From positions 25,694,468 through 25,758,467 of the forward strand of contig CM046299.1 in the NCBI GenBank assembly GCA_025267735.1: 64,000 nucleotides of DNA, in the 5' to 3' direction. The notes under the pieces are model-generated. The model was not told the origin of the DNA and made no database searches. It saw only the letters and a list, made by a program, of their open reading frames with translations. The translations under genes were made by a program, and so were the position numbers. The first letter of the stretch is position 1; each line of letters opens with the position of its first letter. Positions 54,423 through 64,000 of the stretch are shown here, one piece after another. Origin of the DNA: Mactra quadrangularis. Taxonomy: Eukaryota > Mollusca > Bivalvia > Venerida > Mactridae.

Positions 54423-57400
54423 CTGAAAGTATACGAAACAATAAAAATCACATCATAACTAGTTTGTTATATGGTGTTATACACCAAAAGAGAAATGCTA
54501 GTCATACAGGGTGAGGCTAAAATACATAAGATTTAGGTTTAAAGAGAAGTGTTGTTTTTTTCAGAACGTATCTATACTTACAGATTAGATATGTGTATTT
54601 TTGTTTGTTTGTTTTTGATTTTCTTGGGTTAACGCCTTAAGTTGCAACACATTTTATAAGATATATAACAGCGGTCAGTCAACCTACTCACTCTTCCTGG
54701 AAAGGCTTAATCTCTGGATTTTACTGTTAACCAACTACTAAGCGCTTACTTTCTTCAGTGACTGACATCTGCCCCACGTATTTAAGAATTTAAAAATACT
54801 TTTCACTCCATGACCTTAATGTACAAATTCACATACATGCTTATATTATGTGTAGCTAATTAACAAGTACAGGTTGCTAAAGGAGTTCACCCATGAAACT
54901 GTAAACAAGACAGTTTTTAGAAAAAGTAATTATGGGTGGAACATATTGTCTCATTAGCCATAGAATGTTTAACAAATATTCAACAAAGTAAAGAATATGT
55001 ACTTAAAACTCTTCGTTTTCATATCATATTTTAGTTTAGTTTTTTTTTTGGTGACAAAGAAGGATTTTGTTTTGCTCAAGATAAATTACTACAAAAATAT
55101 ATCTTTTTTTTCATCAATCAAACAATCCTATGCGTTCTATAGTCGGAGTCTAAAAGTTTTCATTTTCAAAGTTACGCAAAACAACATACATTGTATAAAT
55201 AAAAAGCCAAACCTAATATACTTCCAGCGTCCCTGTAAGCAGCATTAAATAATGTTGTATCTAAATGTATCCATGCTTTATTATCACAATATTTGGTAGC
55301 AAGTGTTATGGACCACTGCGGATCTAAATTCATCCATTTCAATGTGTAAAATGTCATTATACAACTTAATGGCATGGCAACAGAAATAATCAGACATTTG
55401 TTAAATGATAGATGCTGTAAATCAATCTTCATCATCATCAATGTCAAACATAGACCTGAACAAAAAAAAATGCATAAAATTATTAATATATATAAATTAT
55501 AAAACTTATAAAAATTATAAATTGTAAAACAAAATGTAAAACTTATTTTAATGAGATTTTATGTCTTTCATCATCAGTTTATGAACTGGTCAAGTGATTA
55601 TTAAACTTTTCACAAGCAGTCAAAGTAAGATCCATCTAGTGCTGCAATGATTCACTGGAAAGTCGATTCGATGCAATTCGATACATTTTCTTTCGATTCG
55701 ATTTTTTTCAATTCGATTCATTTATTAATATAATTTACTTCAAATATGCATTTATTCATTTATTTGAGCTTAAAACTAAATAATATGGATTTACTAAAAG
55801 TGTTACTGAAATTTGAAAACACGAAACTCGAAAATCTGCTAAACTTATATTTGCTTTTTTTCAAGTAAGAAAAGAACTGAGTACGAATGTAACGTGCGCG
55901 AAAATGTATCATTTAACATAAACCTACACTTTGTTGGGAAATATATTTTAAATTTGAATTAACCAACATCGAAACTTGACAGGTAAAATTCAATCACACC
56001 GACCCAATTTGCGTAGCAAATGGGGGCATGAATAAATATTTGGAACAGAGTTTCCATGCTTGTTAAATCGTATTGGAAGCTTTAGAGAATTGTAACTAAA
56101 TTAAACCCAGTTTCACAGTCAACGTACTTTGTCTTTTAGGTGCGCCTTTGCTTTTATCGTTGTAACTTACATAGACATGTTTAAAAGTCAGTATCGAATC
56201 GAAACTCACAGGTCCCAAATCGAAATCGAATCGGCACCCTCACAATAGAGTTTCGATGTATCGAATCGAATCGTTGCAGCCCTAGATCAATCTAATTTAA
56301 AAGAGAAAAATCGAAAACTTTGGATTTTTATTCGAGTTTACTTTTTATACCAATTTATTTTAGCTCGATTGTGAAACAAGTTTTAACAGTCAACTTAGAT
56401 TAATCACTTAGATTAGTCCGCTTCCTGGTTCCCCTGAGCTAGTAAGAGTAAGTTTTTTGCTTAAGGAAGCAATGGAAAGGTTTTGATGGGTATTGAACCA
56501 ATGCGAAGCTAACTATACAATTATTACTTGTTCAATGTCTTAAGCACTCGTCCACACCCACTCCTAACCTTGGATTGAAAATCCTGTGCTCTACAAATGA
56601 GGTTTTGAAGATAATAATAAGTAATATCCATGTAAGATGTTGCATTCAGTGGCATTAAATTACTTGTAGGCAATGACATTTAAAGCAGCCAGAACAGGCT
56701 TAAAACTTTACCAATCAGAGTTCCAAGTAATACTTGGTGCGGAAAGTGTGTAGCTATAAATAATCTAGAAATGCAGACAGCAAACATGAACAATGTAAAC
56801 AACAACCATATTATCATCTGTGTTAAGACCCTGAAACAAAAAATTATGTACATTCATACACCCAGATTTTTACTCTCTCACATGCAAACCACTCCCATAG
56901 GTGAAGTATGCAATGCTTCGGCAATGAAGCTTATCATATTTAGTTAAAATAAAACTCGATTATATGTTTTATTTGGCTATCATGGTGGTACCAAATAATC
57001 TGGACAGGAGATAATAAAATTGAAGTATGAATCCCATTAACTAAAATGAATATGGTTACCATGATACCTCAAAAAACTAATTTTTGAGCATAGATTTTAT
57101 AAACTTAGGCCCTGCCTTACAATTATCATTAAGCAATTAATAATACAAGAAATGTAATGTGGAAACCACATTAAAGCCTGATTTAAAAACTTTAACGTAA
57201 AAATTACAAAGGGAAATTATCCATAATAAAGGCAGGTAGAGTTGTGGTTACGTTCTAATTCTGTTCATCACGTGGTATGATATCAATGTATAAAGTTTCA
57301 TACAGATCTGACAATAAATGGCAAAAATATATGGTAAAGAAAAAACTTTAATGCAATTGTAAACAGAACTGGACGACCGCCCACCCACCCATATTTAGCC

Positions 57401-60400
57401 AAACTATTGGCCAATTTTTTGTTGTTGAAAATCAACAGTTTAAACAACTACCTTGGCTTTATATGATGAATAAATGATAAGACAATACAGAATACAACTG
57501 AGGCTGTTACCATGGCATGTCCAGATGGACTACCTGTAAATATAATATTAATCATACATATCACATATGTATACAAACTGTTTAGGTTTTACAGAGTATA
57601 AACATTTAAAAAATAAAGATGATGATCAATGAAATAAAATAAAGAGTTTTAAAATTGAAACAAACAGTTAAAAAAATAAAGTGTGTTATAATATAATCTG
57701 CTTATATACATGTACATGTTCAGTCAACTTGACATTTTTGTAATATAACCCCTAATCATTTTAATCACCTTCAAGCAGGCGACTCTCACAATCCCATTTA
57801 CACCTGGTGGCGGGAAACAACAGTAGGTAAAGTTTTTGCTCAAGGAAATTTGCAGTGCCTCTATTGAGTTTTGAACATGGGACCTCTTGATTCCAATGCC
57901 CTCATCCTACCACTGTTTTGAACACAAATGGTATTTCTGACTTACTTACTGAGACACTTTGCATCATGGATAAAATCAATATTAAACTGAAAACACATGG
58001 CAATTTTTACATTATAATACTTAAATTGTACTGAACTAATTTAGCATGTTTCTTGTGGCTACTCAATAAAGTTTAACTATCCAAAAAAGTATGCTCGTCA
58101 GACAAAACTTTAAAAGCGGTAGATTAACCTCCATCCTAGTGTGTTTACATCTGTCATTCTCTACACAGACATTTGAAAATGTAAGTAGAATGGTGTTCTC
58201 ATCCATACTCATTGAGGTTTAAAAGTACCTTGAATCTATGGAATGATATTCCAGCAGTTATAAGCCATCATTTGTTTAAAAATTTAGTAATGATTGTTTC
58301 AAAAATATGAAAAATACTTTGTCTTCAAACGCTGCAAACGCTATATTCTGTAGTGAACCAAATCGCCTAATACTGCCAACGACTATGTGTCATAGTATAG
58401 AGGTGATATCTTCACCAATTATGTATAGAATGTCCTACCACTGTTCCTACATTATTTTCTGATAAATAAAATTTAAGTAATGCAAATGATGAAACTTACT
58501 AAAAGAAGACAAGTAAAATTGTTTTATGATATTGCACACTCTGAGTACACACACAGCCTTTTAGTACAAGTAATTAATTTGAGTTTGGTACCAAGGTATA
58601 TGCATTGTACTCAGTTAAGTATGTATACAGTAAATGTTTTTACCTGGCCCTGTTTCACATGTTAACCTGTATTGTTGTAAAGTTACATTATTTACATGAC
58701 TAGATGAAGGATCTTTAACCCACCAGTAAGGCCTATGACCATGTAACACCCTGTAAAATTAATATGTTTTGGTAAATGAAAAAAGTCAAACCTGTAGGAA
58801 TGAATAAAAGAATCATAAAATAAAACCCAACTGTGTAGGTAGAATCATAAACATGTGAGCCAACTATATTAAGTAAGTCATGTCAGACTATAAGTTGAAA
58901 CATCTACACCTTCAACCTGACCCTCTTCTGCCCTCCTAGATCACCCCATGACATGCACAAGAATTTTCCCAATTCAATGAAGTACATGCCTGCTAAATGA
59001 CCAAAGTTGTTGATGTGCCTTATGACTAGATACTTATAACAAAAGAAAAGTACATGTTCATACAAACCATTTTAATAAAGCATTGATCCATTCTGACATA
59101 CAAGACATCCATAATATTCTTACTCCAGTTGGTTTGTGTATACAGTATACCACAGGAAAAAATAATAGAAATGCATTCCTTGGATCACCAAGATGAGATG
59201 ATGCCAGCATCAACTCATCATAATTCTGTATTCAAATGAGAGAAAGAAATATCGGTATTAATAGTAGAAAAAGATTTCTTCAATAACTTATTGCATTACA
59301 AATAACATAGACAGAATGATGACAGCCCAGACCTCAACATTAATTTTTAAACTGGGTTGCCTGGTTGGACACTCAGTCATATGATGTACTTGCTTGAATC
59401 AAATGTTTACTAGCAGTATTAAGTTGCTCAAACCCAAAGAAAGTCTGTCAGTGGCAAAAGGACAATCTTTAATGTTGAGCCCTGCAGCCTTATATATCAT
59501 AGGAGCCCAATGAATGTTTTCCTTTTTATCGTGTATATATAAAGAAAATACAAGAATGAAAAAAATCATCAGACTCCTGTGATATAAACTGAAAGTTAAA
59601 ATGTGTAGTGATAATGAAATGATAAATTATGATATTTAATTTTTGGAAGCAATTTTTTTTTGGGGGGGGGGGGGGATTTTTGTGTACTTCACTCTTTTAA
59701 AGACATTGTAAAATGTTACATGGACATCTTATGTCAACATTTGGATTTAAGAAAAACGTAGTTTAATAATATGTTTGAACTGACAAAGGGAATGCTATTT
59801 CAAGGTTAGGATAAATGTTTTCATTTCATTCTAAATGTCTATTTGGTTCAAAGTTTTGTATTTCCACTGTCATGTCTATACACTTGATGCATCACTTACA
59901 ATAAATATCAAAACTAGTGGGAATTTATGGATATCTTAATATGAGTAGTTACCCAACCCACTTGATAGATTTTTCTGATTTCAACAAACAACTACACATG
60001 CAGGTGTGCTTAGCAAATAGTATTTTTTTTAGTTTCTATATCACTGCGTTATCACTAAAATAATAAGAACAATAATAATCTAAATGATAATATCAGAGTT
60101 TGACACAAACTGTTTTACCAGGGATTTATAGGGAATACCAGGTAAGTTTTTCAGGGATTTCTCCTTAACATTGGGGATTACCCAAATACAGTAAAACCTG
60201 TCATATGCGACTTTCTGGCAGAACATCCAAACACAGTCACATATGACAGTGGGTCTTTAAATCCAGGTTAAAGTCAATATAATAGCGTGTCACTAATATT
60301 GCACATTTCAGCCAAATAAGTGAAACCCCCTCTGAGTTGGGACGTACATTAAACAATTAAAAACATGATATTACATAGCATAATTCTCCCGATTTTCTAT

Positions 60401-61460
60401 CAACTTTAAATGTGTGCCCTCGAAGAGTAATAAAAAAATTCTTAGACACTTAATAATTTTATTACTCAATTTGATTTAATTTAATTGATTAAAAAATTGT
60501 CTTTGGTTTGATAATGAACACTTCATATCAATTTCGATATTAAAAATAAATTTGTTTTACACATAAACGATGACATGTTTGAGAACGAAAATGGCATGGA
60601 AGTTCCTTTGATGACAAAAATACTGGTAATAACCGGAATACGGCTTTTAGCCATGCAAACAAAAAAAGGCTGATTGTTTTGCAATCACGTTCGAATCGAT
60701 TCAATTCATTCGTCAAATTTAAGTAATAATTATCTATAAAAGCTATTTAATAATGTTTAAACAAACAATCAGATGTGCTATGCCTTTTGTTTATCTGCCT
60801 TTGTCTGTAGCATGTTTACATAGCTAAATGTTTTGTATCACCCATGTCGATTGATGGGCCAATTATACAATTCAAAAGTAATTATCGAAGTGTGAAAAAC
60901 ATCTTTGGGTCAAATGAGGCCTGAAAAGTCGCTTAATTAAACCTAATTATCAGTATTGGACTGATAAAGTAAGGTCGTTAGTCGCGTCAGACAGTGTGTC
61001 GCTTAATACAGGGACTTTATATAGGCATTTATGTTGGGCGGTCTCAAATACGGTCACATAAGACAGTGAGTCGTTTAATTCAGTGGGTCGCTAAGGCAGT
61101 TTTTACTGTAATAAACAAAAGTTTAGATACAGATTTGCACATAATGCAATTAACTATTTATAGGAACTCAAAGTTGTGTAAGAACAGGGCAAGTTATAGG
61201 GATCCTGAAGGAATCCCTATTTAAGGATTGCTGGGATCCCTCTGAAGTTTTTGAAATCTTCTGAATTTTGGGACACTTAGTGTTGAACACTGAATCCTGG
61301 CATCCTACACATGTGTATCATTGACCCTTCTCATAAGAATGCCAAGCTCCTGTGGATCCAATAAAAATGCACTATGATATTAAAATGATAAAAACTTTAC
61401 CTTAAATTCCACTTGTAAATACTTAATAAAGCCTATTTCACTGTTATGAAGAACATCCAT
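54127..61460 (-). CDS. G6PC: Glucose-6-phosphatase catalytic subunit, complete, 7 coding exons, 354 aa
   Basis: Hydrolyses glucose-6-phosphate in the ER lumen, the last step of gluconeogenesis and glycogenolysis. Exons (minus strand) are 61460-61401, 59225-59068, 58750-58644, 57533-57452, 56830-56712, 55455-55213 and 54422-54127; phases agree and they total 1065 bases. The phosphatase signature is complete: K72 and R79 in KW...RPYWW, PSGH with H114, and SR at 157-158 followed by H164 in THFPHQ, the expected phospho-histidine. NNVT in the second luminal loop matches the family glycosylation site. The C-terminus KLKKDD is a KKXX retrieval signal. Length is close to the vertebrate 357 aa. Multiple hydrophobic helices. 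G6PC1 versus G6PC3 orthology cannot be settled here. Confidence 0.96.
54423..55212 (-). other. G6PC intron 6 with a dispersed repeat
   Basis: At about 54600-54780 is the dispersed repeat with CTTCCTGGAAAGGCTTAATC also seen at 29268. A plus frame at 54997-55248 was not supported by any domain. Confidence 0.6.
55213..55455 (-). CDS. G6PC: G6PC coding exon 6
   Basis: Reads GLCLTLMMMKIDLQHLSFNK, then SVAMPLSCIMTFYTLKWMNL, DPQWSITLATKYCDNKAWIH, LDTTLFNAAYRDAGSIL. KAWIHLDTT..N..R..G is a conserved C-terminal segment of glucose-6-phosphatases. In vertebrates this region is in one large last exon; here it is split. Donor gtttgg. Confidence 0.94.
55637..56284. mobile_element. Non-autonomous hAT-type element (648 bp)
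   Basis: Starts TAGTGCTGCAATGATTC and ends GAATCGTTGCAGCCCTA. Flanks GATCCATC (55629-55636) and GATCAATC (56285-56292) match at 7 of 8 bases, a hAT-type 8-bp target duplication with one later change. Many CGATTCGAT motifs fill both arms. No transposase. Confidence 0.85.
56380..56580 (-). repeat. SINE (inverted)
   Basis: On the minus strand it reads GTGGACGAGTGCTTAAGACA, TTGGTTCAATACCCATC and CTTACTAGCTCAG, the same order as the copies at 6268 and 12400. Confidence 0.7.
56712..56830 (-). CDS. G6PC: G6PC coding exon 5 (SR...H)
   Basis: Reads VLTQMIIWLLFTLFMFAVCI, then SRLFIATHFPHQVLLGTLI. SR-X5-H carries the catalytic Arg and His. Phase 2 in, phase 1 out. Confidence 0.96.
56831..57451 (-). 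other. G6PC intron 4
   Basis: No feature seen besides a short GGGTGGGCGGTCG-like GC patch (minus strand) near 57375. Confidence 0.6.
57452..57533 (-). CDS. G6PC: G6PC coding exon 4 (PSGH)
   Basis: Reads SPSGHAMVTASVVFCIVLSF and IHHIKP. The PSGH histidine is a catalytic residue. Acceptor tatatttacag, donor gtagtt, phases 1 in and 2 out. Confidence 0.96.
57534..58643 (-). other. G6PC intron 3, with SINE relics
   Basis: An inverted SINE-like stretch (AAAGTTTTTGCTCAAGGAAA, then TTTTGAACATGGGACCTC) lies at about 57780-57910. A short plus frame at 58480-58665 overlaps the exon antisense and was not called. Confidence 0.6.
58644..58750 (-). CDS. G6PC: G6PC coding exon 3
   Basis: Reads VLHGHRPYWWVKDPSSSHVN, then NVTLQQYRLTCETGP. 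RPYWW contains the active-site arginine; CETGPG leads into PSGH. NVT is a potential glycosylation site in the luminal loop. Confidence 0.96.
58751..59067 (-). other. G6PC intron 2
   Basis: Ordinary 317-base AT-rich intron. Confidence 0.7.
59068..59225 (-). CDS. G6PC: G6PC coding exon 2
   Basis: Reads NYDELMLASSHLGDPRNAFL, LFFPVVYCIHKPTGVRILWM and SCMSEWINALLKW. DPRNAF and the terminal K-W are family hallmarks; this lysine is the first residue of the phosphatase signature. Acceptor ttgaatacag, donor gtttgt, phase 2 out (TG of Trp). Confidence 0.95.
59226..61400 (-). other. G6PC intron 1
   Basis: Contains the 920-bp pogo/Tigger-like element, a 14-base G run near 59660-59675 and otherwise AT-rich sequence. 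No exon seen. Confidence 0.65.
60189..61108. mobile_element. Non-autonomous pogo/Tigger-like transposon (920 bp) with TA target duplication
   Basis: Starts CAGTAAAACCTGTCATATGC and ends TAAGGCAGTTTTTACTG, flanked by TA at 60187-60188 and 61109-61110. Inner pairs such as TCACATATGACAGTGGGTC and TCACATAAGACAGTGAGTC show repeated subterminal motifs. No transposase frame. A lone end of a related element is at 41121 and 44987. Confidence 0.85.
61401..61460 (-). CDS. G6PC: G6PC coding exon 1
   Basis: Starts ATG at 61460 and reads MDVLHNSEIGFIKYLQVEFK, aligning with the N-terminus of the family (a VLH...YLQV pattern). Donor gtaaag, phase 0. The same exon extends upstream as 5'UTR to an acceptor (ttattttcag) at 61501, implying a further non-coding exon. 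Confidence 0.93.
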
Positions 61461-61500
61461 AATGCTGAGTGATATCAATACACAATTGTTTAAAAATTAC
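61461..61500 (-). other. G6PC: G6PC 5'UTR part of exon
   Basis: Forty bases between the acceptor-like ttattttcag (61510-61501) and the start codon. A candidate upstream non-coding exon could end at the donor GAG/gtaaat at 62495. The transcription start is not visible. Confidence 0.45.
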
Positions 61501-64000
61501 CTGAAAATAAAACCATTTTCATCAATCAGGGAAAGATATATGTATGTCATCGAATGATATCCAAAATGGCGTGTGAATTGACAGGTCACAGTGATACATA
61601 TAAATTATATGTCTTTGGAATGATATTGAAAATTAACACTATTTATAATGTTCAATGGCTTAAGAACATACGTCTTATAAAGTTCTATAACTGCAACTTT
61701 ACAAGTGATGACTGACTAAAAAGTCAAAAGTTATACTAAATTCCAAGACTTGGATTCCGTAATCCTAGGCAGTACCTTAATTGTGAAGACTGACAATGGG
61801 GTCCCTTCTGGAGCCCTAGTCAAAACAGAAGGGCTGAACGCTGAAATATAATAAAATCTTTATCAAATTATATATGACTATTTTGTCAATATTAAACCAA
61901 CACTGACTATGTTTTGACCAAACACTCACTATAACAATCACTTACACCAGGGGCATATAATGCCTATAGTACACATTGTCCCAATATACATACATGTATG
62001 CCCAGTGTGTCCCAATCATTTAGCTGATGGACTATGATGACTTAAGAAAGATTCACTGAGGAAAACAACTGGCCAAACCAAGTGTCACCATACCTAAAAC
62101 TTTGACACAGGCCATGCAAACTTTACATACAGTGGTCTTAAGTTGGAGAGACATATTGTGCCAGAAGAGCTACAGGGATGACCAAAATCTCCCCGGAATA
62201 AGACATTAATTCTGCTCCTTGGTGAATCCCGGTTATATTTAAATCCGACAACATTAGGGCTCGTAATAGCTGATTCAAGGTTTATCTGTTTTTGACAGCG
62301 TCGCTACGGATGCAGTTCCGGTTTATCAAGCGTCCAAACCGGTACTATGCACCATGGACATGGTTGTACACCATCACCGAGTGAAATCTGGATTACACAA
62401 CAAATACTAGTTGATGTCATAGCTAAAATTCTTACTCTTTTTGTCAAGACTGTTCGACAGAGCCACCGTTAAGAGAAAATTAACATTTATTTACCTCTAA
62501 CTTGTCGATTGCATGATGACAACACCTGTTTTACTGTGGGTGACAGTTGAATGTGCAAATGGCGTGAGTTAATAAAGGGAGGTAATTTCGACTATAGGCA
62601 GAAGCGTTTAAAATCCAACCGTCCGATTTACGGTATTCGAAAGCAGCAATTTCTCTTGAACACTTCAATATTATCGATCAAAGGGCTGTGAATACATGTT
62701 TAAAGCAAGATAAATATATCAATGTCAGCGCGATAATAGTGAGAAGTCGCAGGACTTCATCATTTAACTTACATAAAGTAACGCAGTATAGAATACTTAT
62801 CGGACAGTTTATAGACCTAAAGAGCAGACGATGTACGAGGGACAAAATGTCATCAGACGATATACAAAAGAAAAGTATCACCATTTAGCTTACAATGTAT
62901 GTGTCTTAGTGGGATTTCATCGATGTTTGTTGTTCAGTTTTTCATCAGGGTCTGTCATTTCCATTTGGATCCATTATATGAGCAGACTCGGACTGAACTA
63001 AACTGAAAAAAGTTATATAAGTATCCACAAGTGACAGACTCAATTTTTCCTTATTATAGTATATATAGAGATATATACTATAATAAAAATGAGTCTGTCA
63101 CCTGTGTAAGTATCTGTGGCGTAGCGGATGCTACGGATTGTAACGTTGCCACACTGTTGTGTGAATCATGTGTTTGGTATACAAACACCAACATTAATAC
63201 TTAGGATATAGTTTATAACAACACAAGTTTGTATATGACGTTTAATAATGTTCCGTGATCGTTATTGTTTACAAACATACTTAATAAAGTTCTAAATCTA
63301 TTATCATAACTTATAAGTCCAGATTCAAAGCAATGTTCCTAACTTATATGTTCGAGCCGCTAACAGCGCTCGAACATCTTAATTATTTCTCCAAAACTAC
63401 ATGTTTCTAGACTGAGTTTCAAAAGCTTACTAACAAGCAACGATATCAACTCACAACTTGACCATCTGTCAAATGTATGTATGTACTCTAGATATGTCTA
63501 TATGATTAATTAGACAGGTTTAGGATCGCCCATTATGCGACATATCTATGAGACATTCTGTTGTGAAGGCCCTCGTTTTTGCGCTGGGCTGTGATTCTTA
63601 TTACAACATCTTCTGCGGTTTTGATTGGCTTCTCCATTCTCATCCGGGCTTTGGATTGGCTGCAACTGTCCAGACTCAGTGGGATTTCAAGTCATTCGTC
63701 GCCGTTTTATAGCCCACATACATGTAAATGTACATACATGTAATAATAATTATTTAGCATTAAACAGCAATTATAAATAAGTGTTCTTATTTGTAAGCAA
63801 TTTACGTACTTTTTTCTGATTGATACTTAAATATAAACTTTGTTGTATTGAATTGTTTGTTAAATTCCTAATCAAGTACTGTAGTATGATTACGATAGTT
63901 TTAAAAGAAATTCTACTGGCGCTTAAAATATTCACCCAGGATCCAGGATTTTTTTCTAGGGGGGGGGGGGGGTTGAACTTTTCTAGGGGGGTCCGAACTT
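61501..64000. other. Region upstream of G6PC, no gene supported
   Basis: Possible 5'UTR exon and promoter of G6PC (minus strand) near 62.5 kb. ATTGG (minus-strand CCAAT) boxes cluster at about 63624-63660. Overlapping short frames at 62678-62888 on both strands lack domains. A hairpin lies at 63031-63101. The window ends in a 13-base G run at about 63960. Confidence 0.5.
63031..63101. repeat. Near-perfect 71-bp hairpin
   Basis: GTGACAGACTCAATTTTT at the left is matched by AAAAATGAGTCTGTCAC at the right, with TTATTATAGTATATAT and ATATATACTATAATAA inside and a loop of a few bases. Could be the core of a foldback MITE or a cruciform. Confidence 0.85.

Larger units (their letters stand above)
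55456..56711 (-). other. G6PC intron 5 with hAT element and inverted SINE
   Basis: The hAT element occupies 55637-56284. An inverted SINE with GAGCTAGTAAGAGTAAGTTT lies at about 56380-56580. Confidence 0.65.

Noticed and set aside
62678..62888. Overlapping 66-68 codon frames on both strands
   Set aside because: No domain, no splice context, similar openness on both strands.

Overview
This is eukaryotic nuclear DNA. It is AT-rich, with multi-exon genes, GT-AG introns, tRNA-derived SINEs, many non-autonomous DNA transposons and very long minisatellites. The style (a tandem-lectin mannose-receptor-like gene and dispersed repeats ending in a GTGTTGACACGGCATTAA-like tail) suggests an invertebrate, most likely a lophotrochozoan such as a bivalve mollusc. 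The species cannot be named from sequence alone.

Gene 1 (+ strand, 118-52181, 5' end outside the window) is a mannose-receptor-like transmembrane C-type lectin. I assembled 18 coding exons whose splice phases all agree (2601 coding bases, 866 codons plus stop). They encode five consecutive C-type lectin domains (CTLD-A to E), a Thr/Ser-rich N-glycosylated stalk, one transmembrane helix and a short tail with FDNALF, which resembles the FENTLY endocytosis motif of mannose receptors. CTLD-B, C and D keep EPN plus WND calcium/mannose motifs; A and E do not. CTLD-C arose by a recent 3.87-kb in-frame tandem duplication of CTLD-B.

Gene 2 (- strand, 61460-54127) is a complete glucose-6-phosphatase catalytic subunit (seven coding exons, 354 aa) with every active-site motif and a C-terminal KKXX ER-retrieval signal. 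The two genes are convergent, with about 1.9 kb between their stop codons.

The dominant feature is non-coding. Intron 237-4132 is mostly a 39-bp minisatellite. The next intron (4273-36879, 32.6 kb), which splits CTLD-A, holds a 30-bp minisatellite at 8.25-9.96 kb and then about 17 kb (15.3-32.5 kb) of related 25-29 bp minisatellite blocks. These blocks are interrupted by clean TA-flanked transposon insertions. A further intron carries about 12 tandem copies of an exon 3' end with its splice donor. The long minus-strand open frames over the arrays are by-products of the repeats, not proteins.

Other elements include TIR transposons of pogo/Tigger type (two), mariner type (one) and hAT type (two with 8-bp target duplications), foldback MITEs, SINEs, a Penelope-like fragment, a trinucleotide tract, and a shared promoter-like module (a 20-bp identical block next to a CArG box) at opposite ends and on opposite strands of the giant intron. 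The two genes show no obvious functional link.
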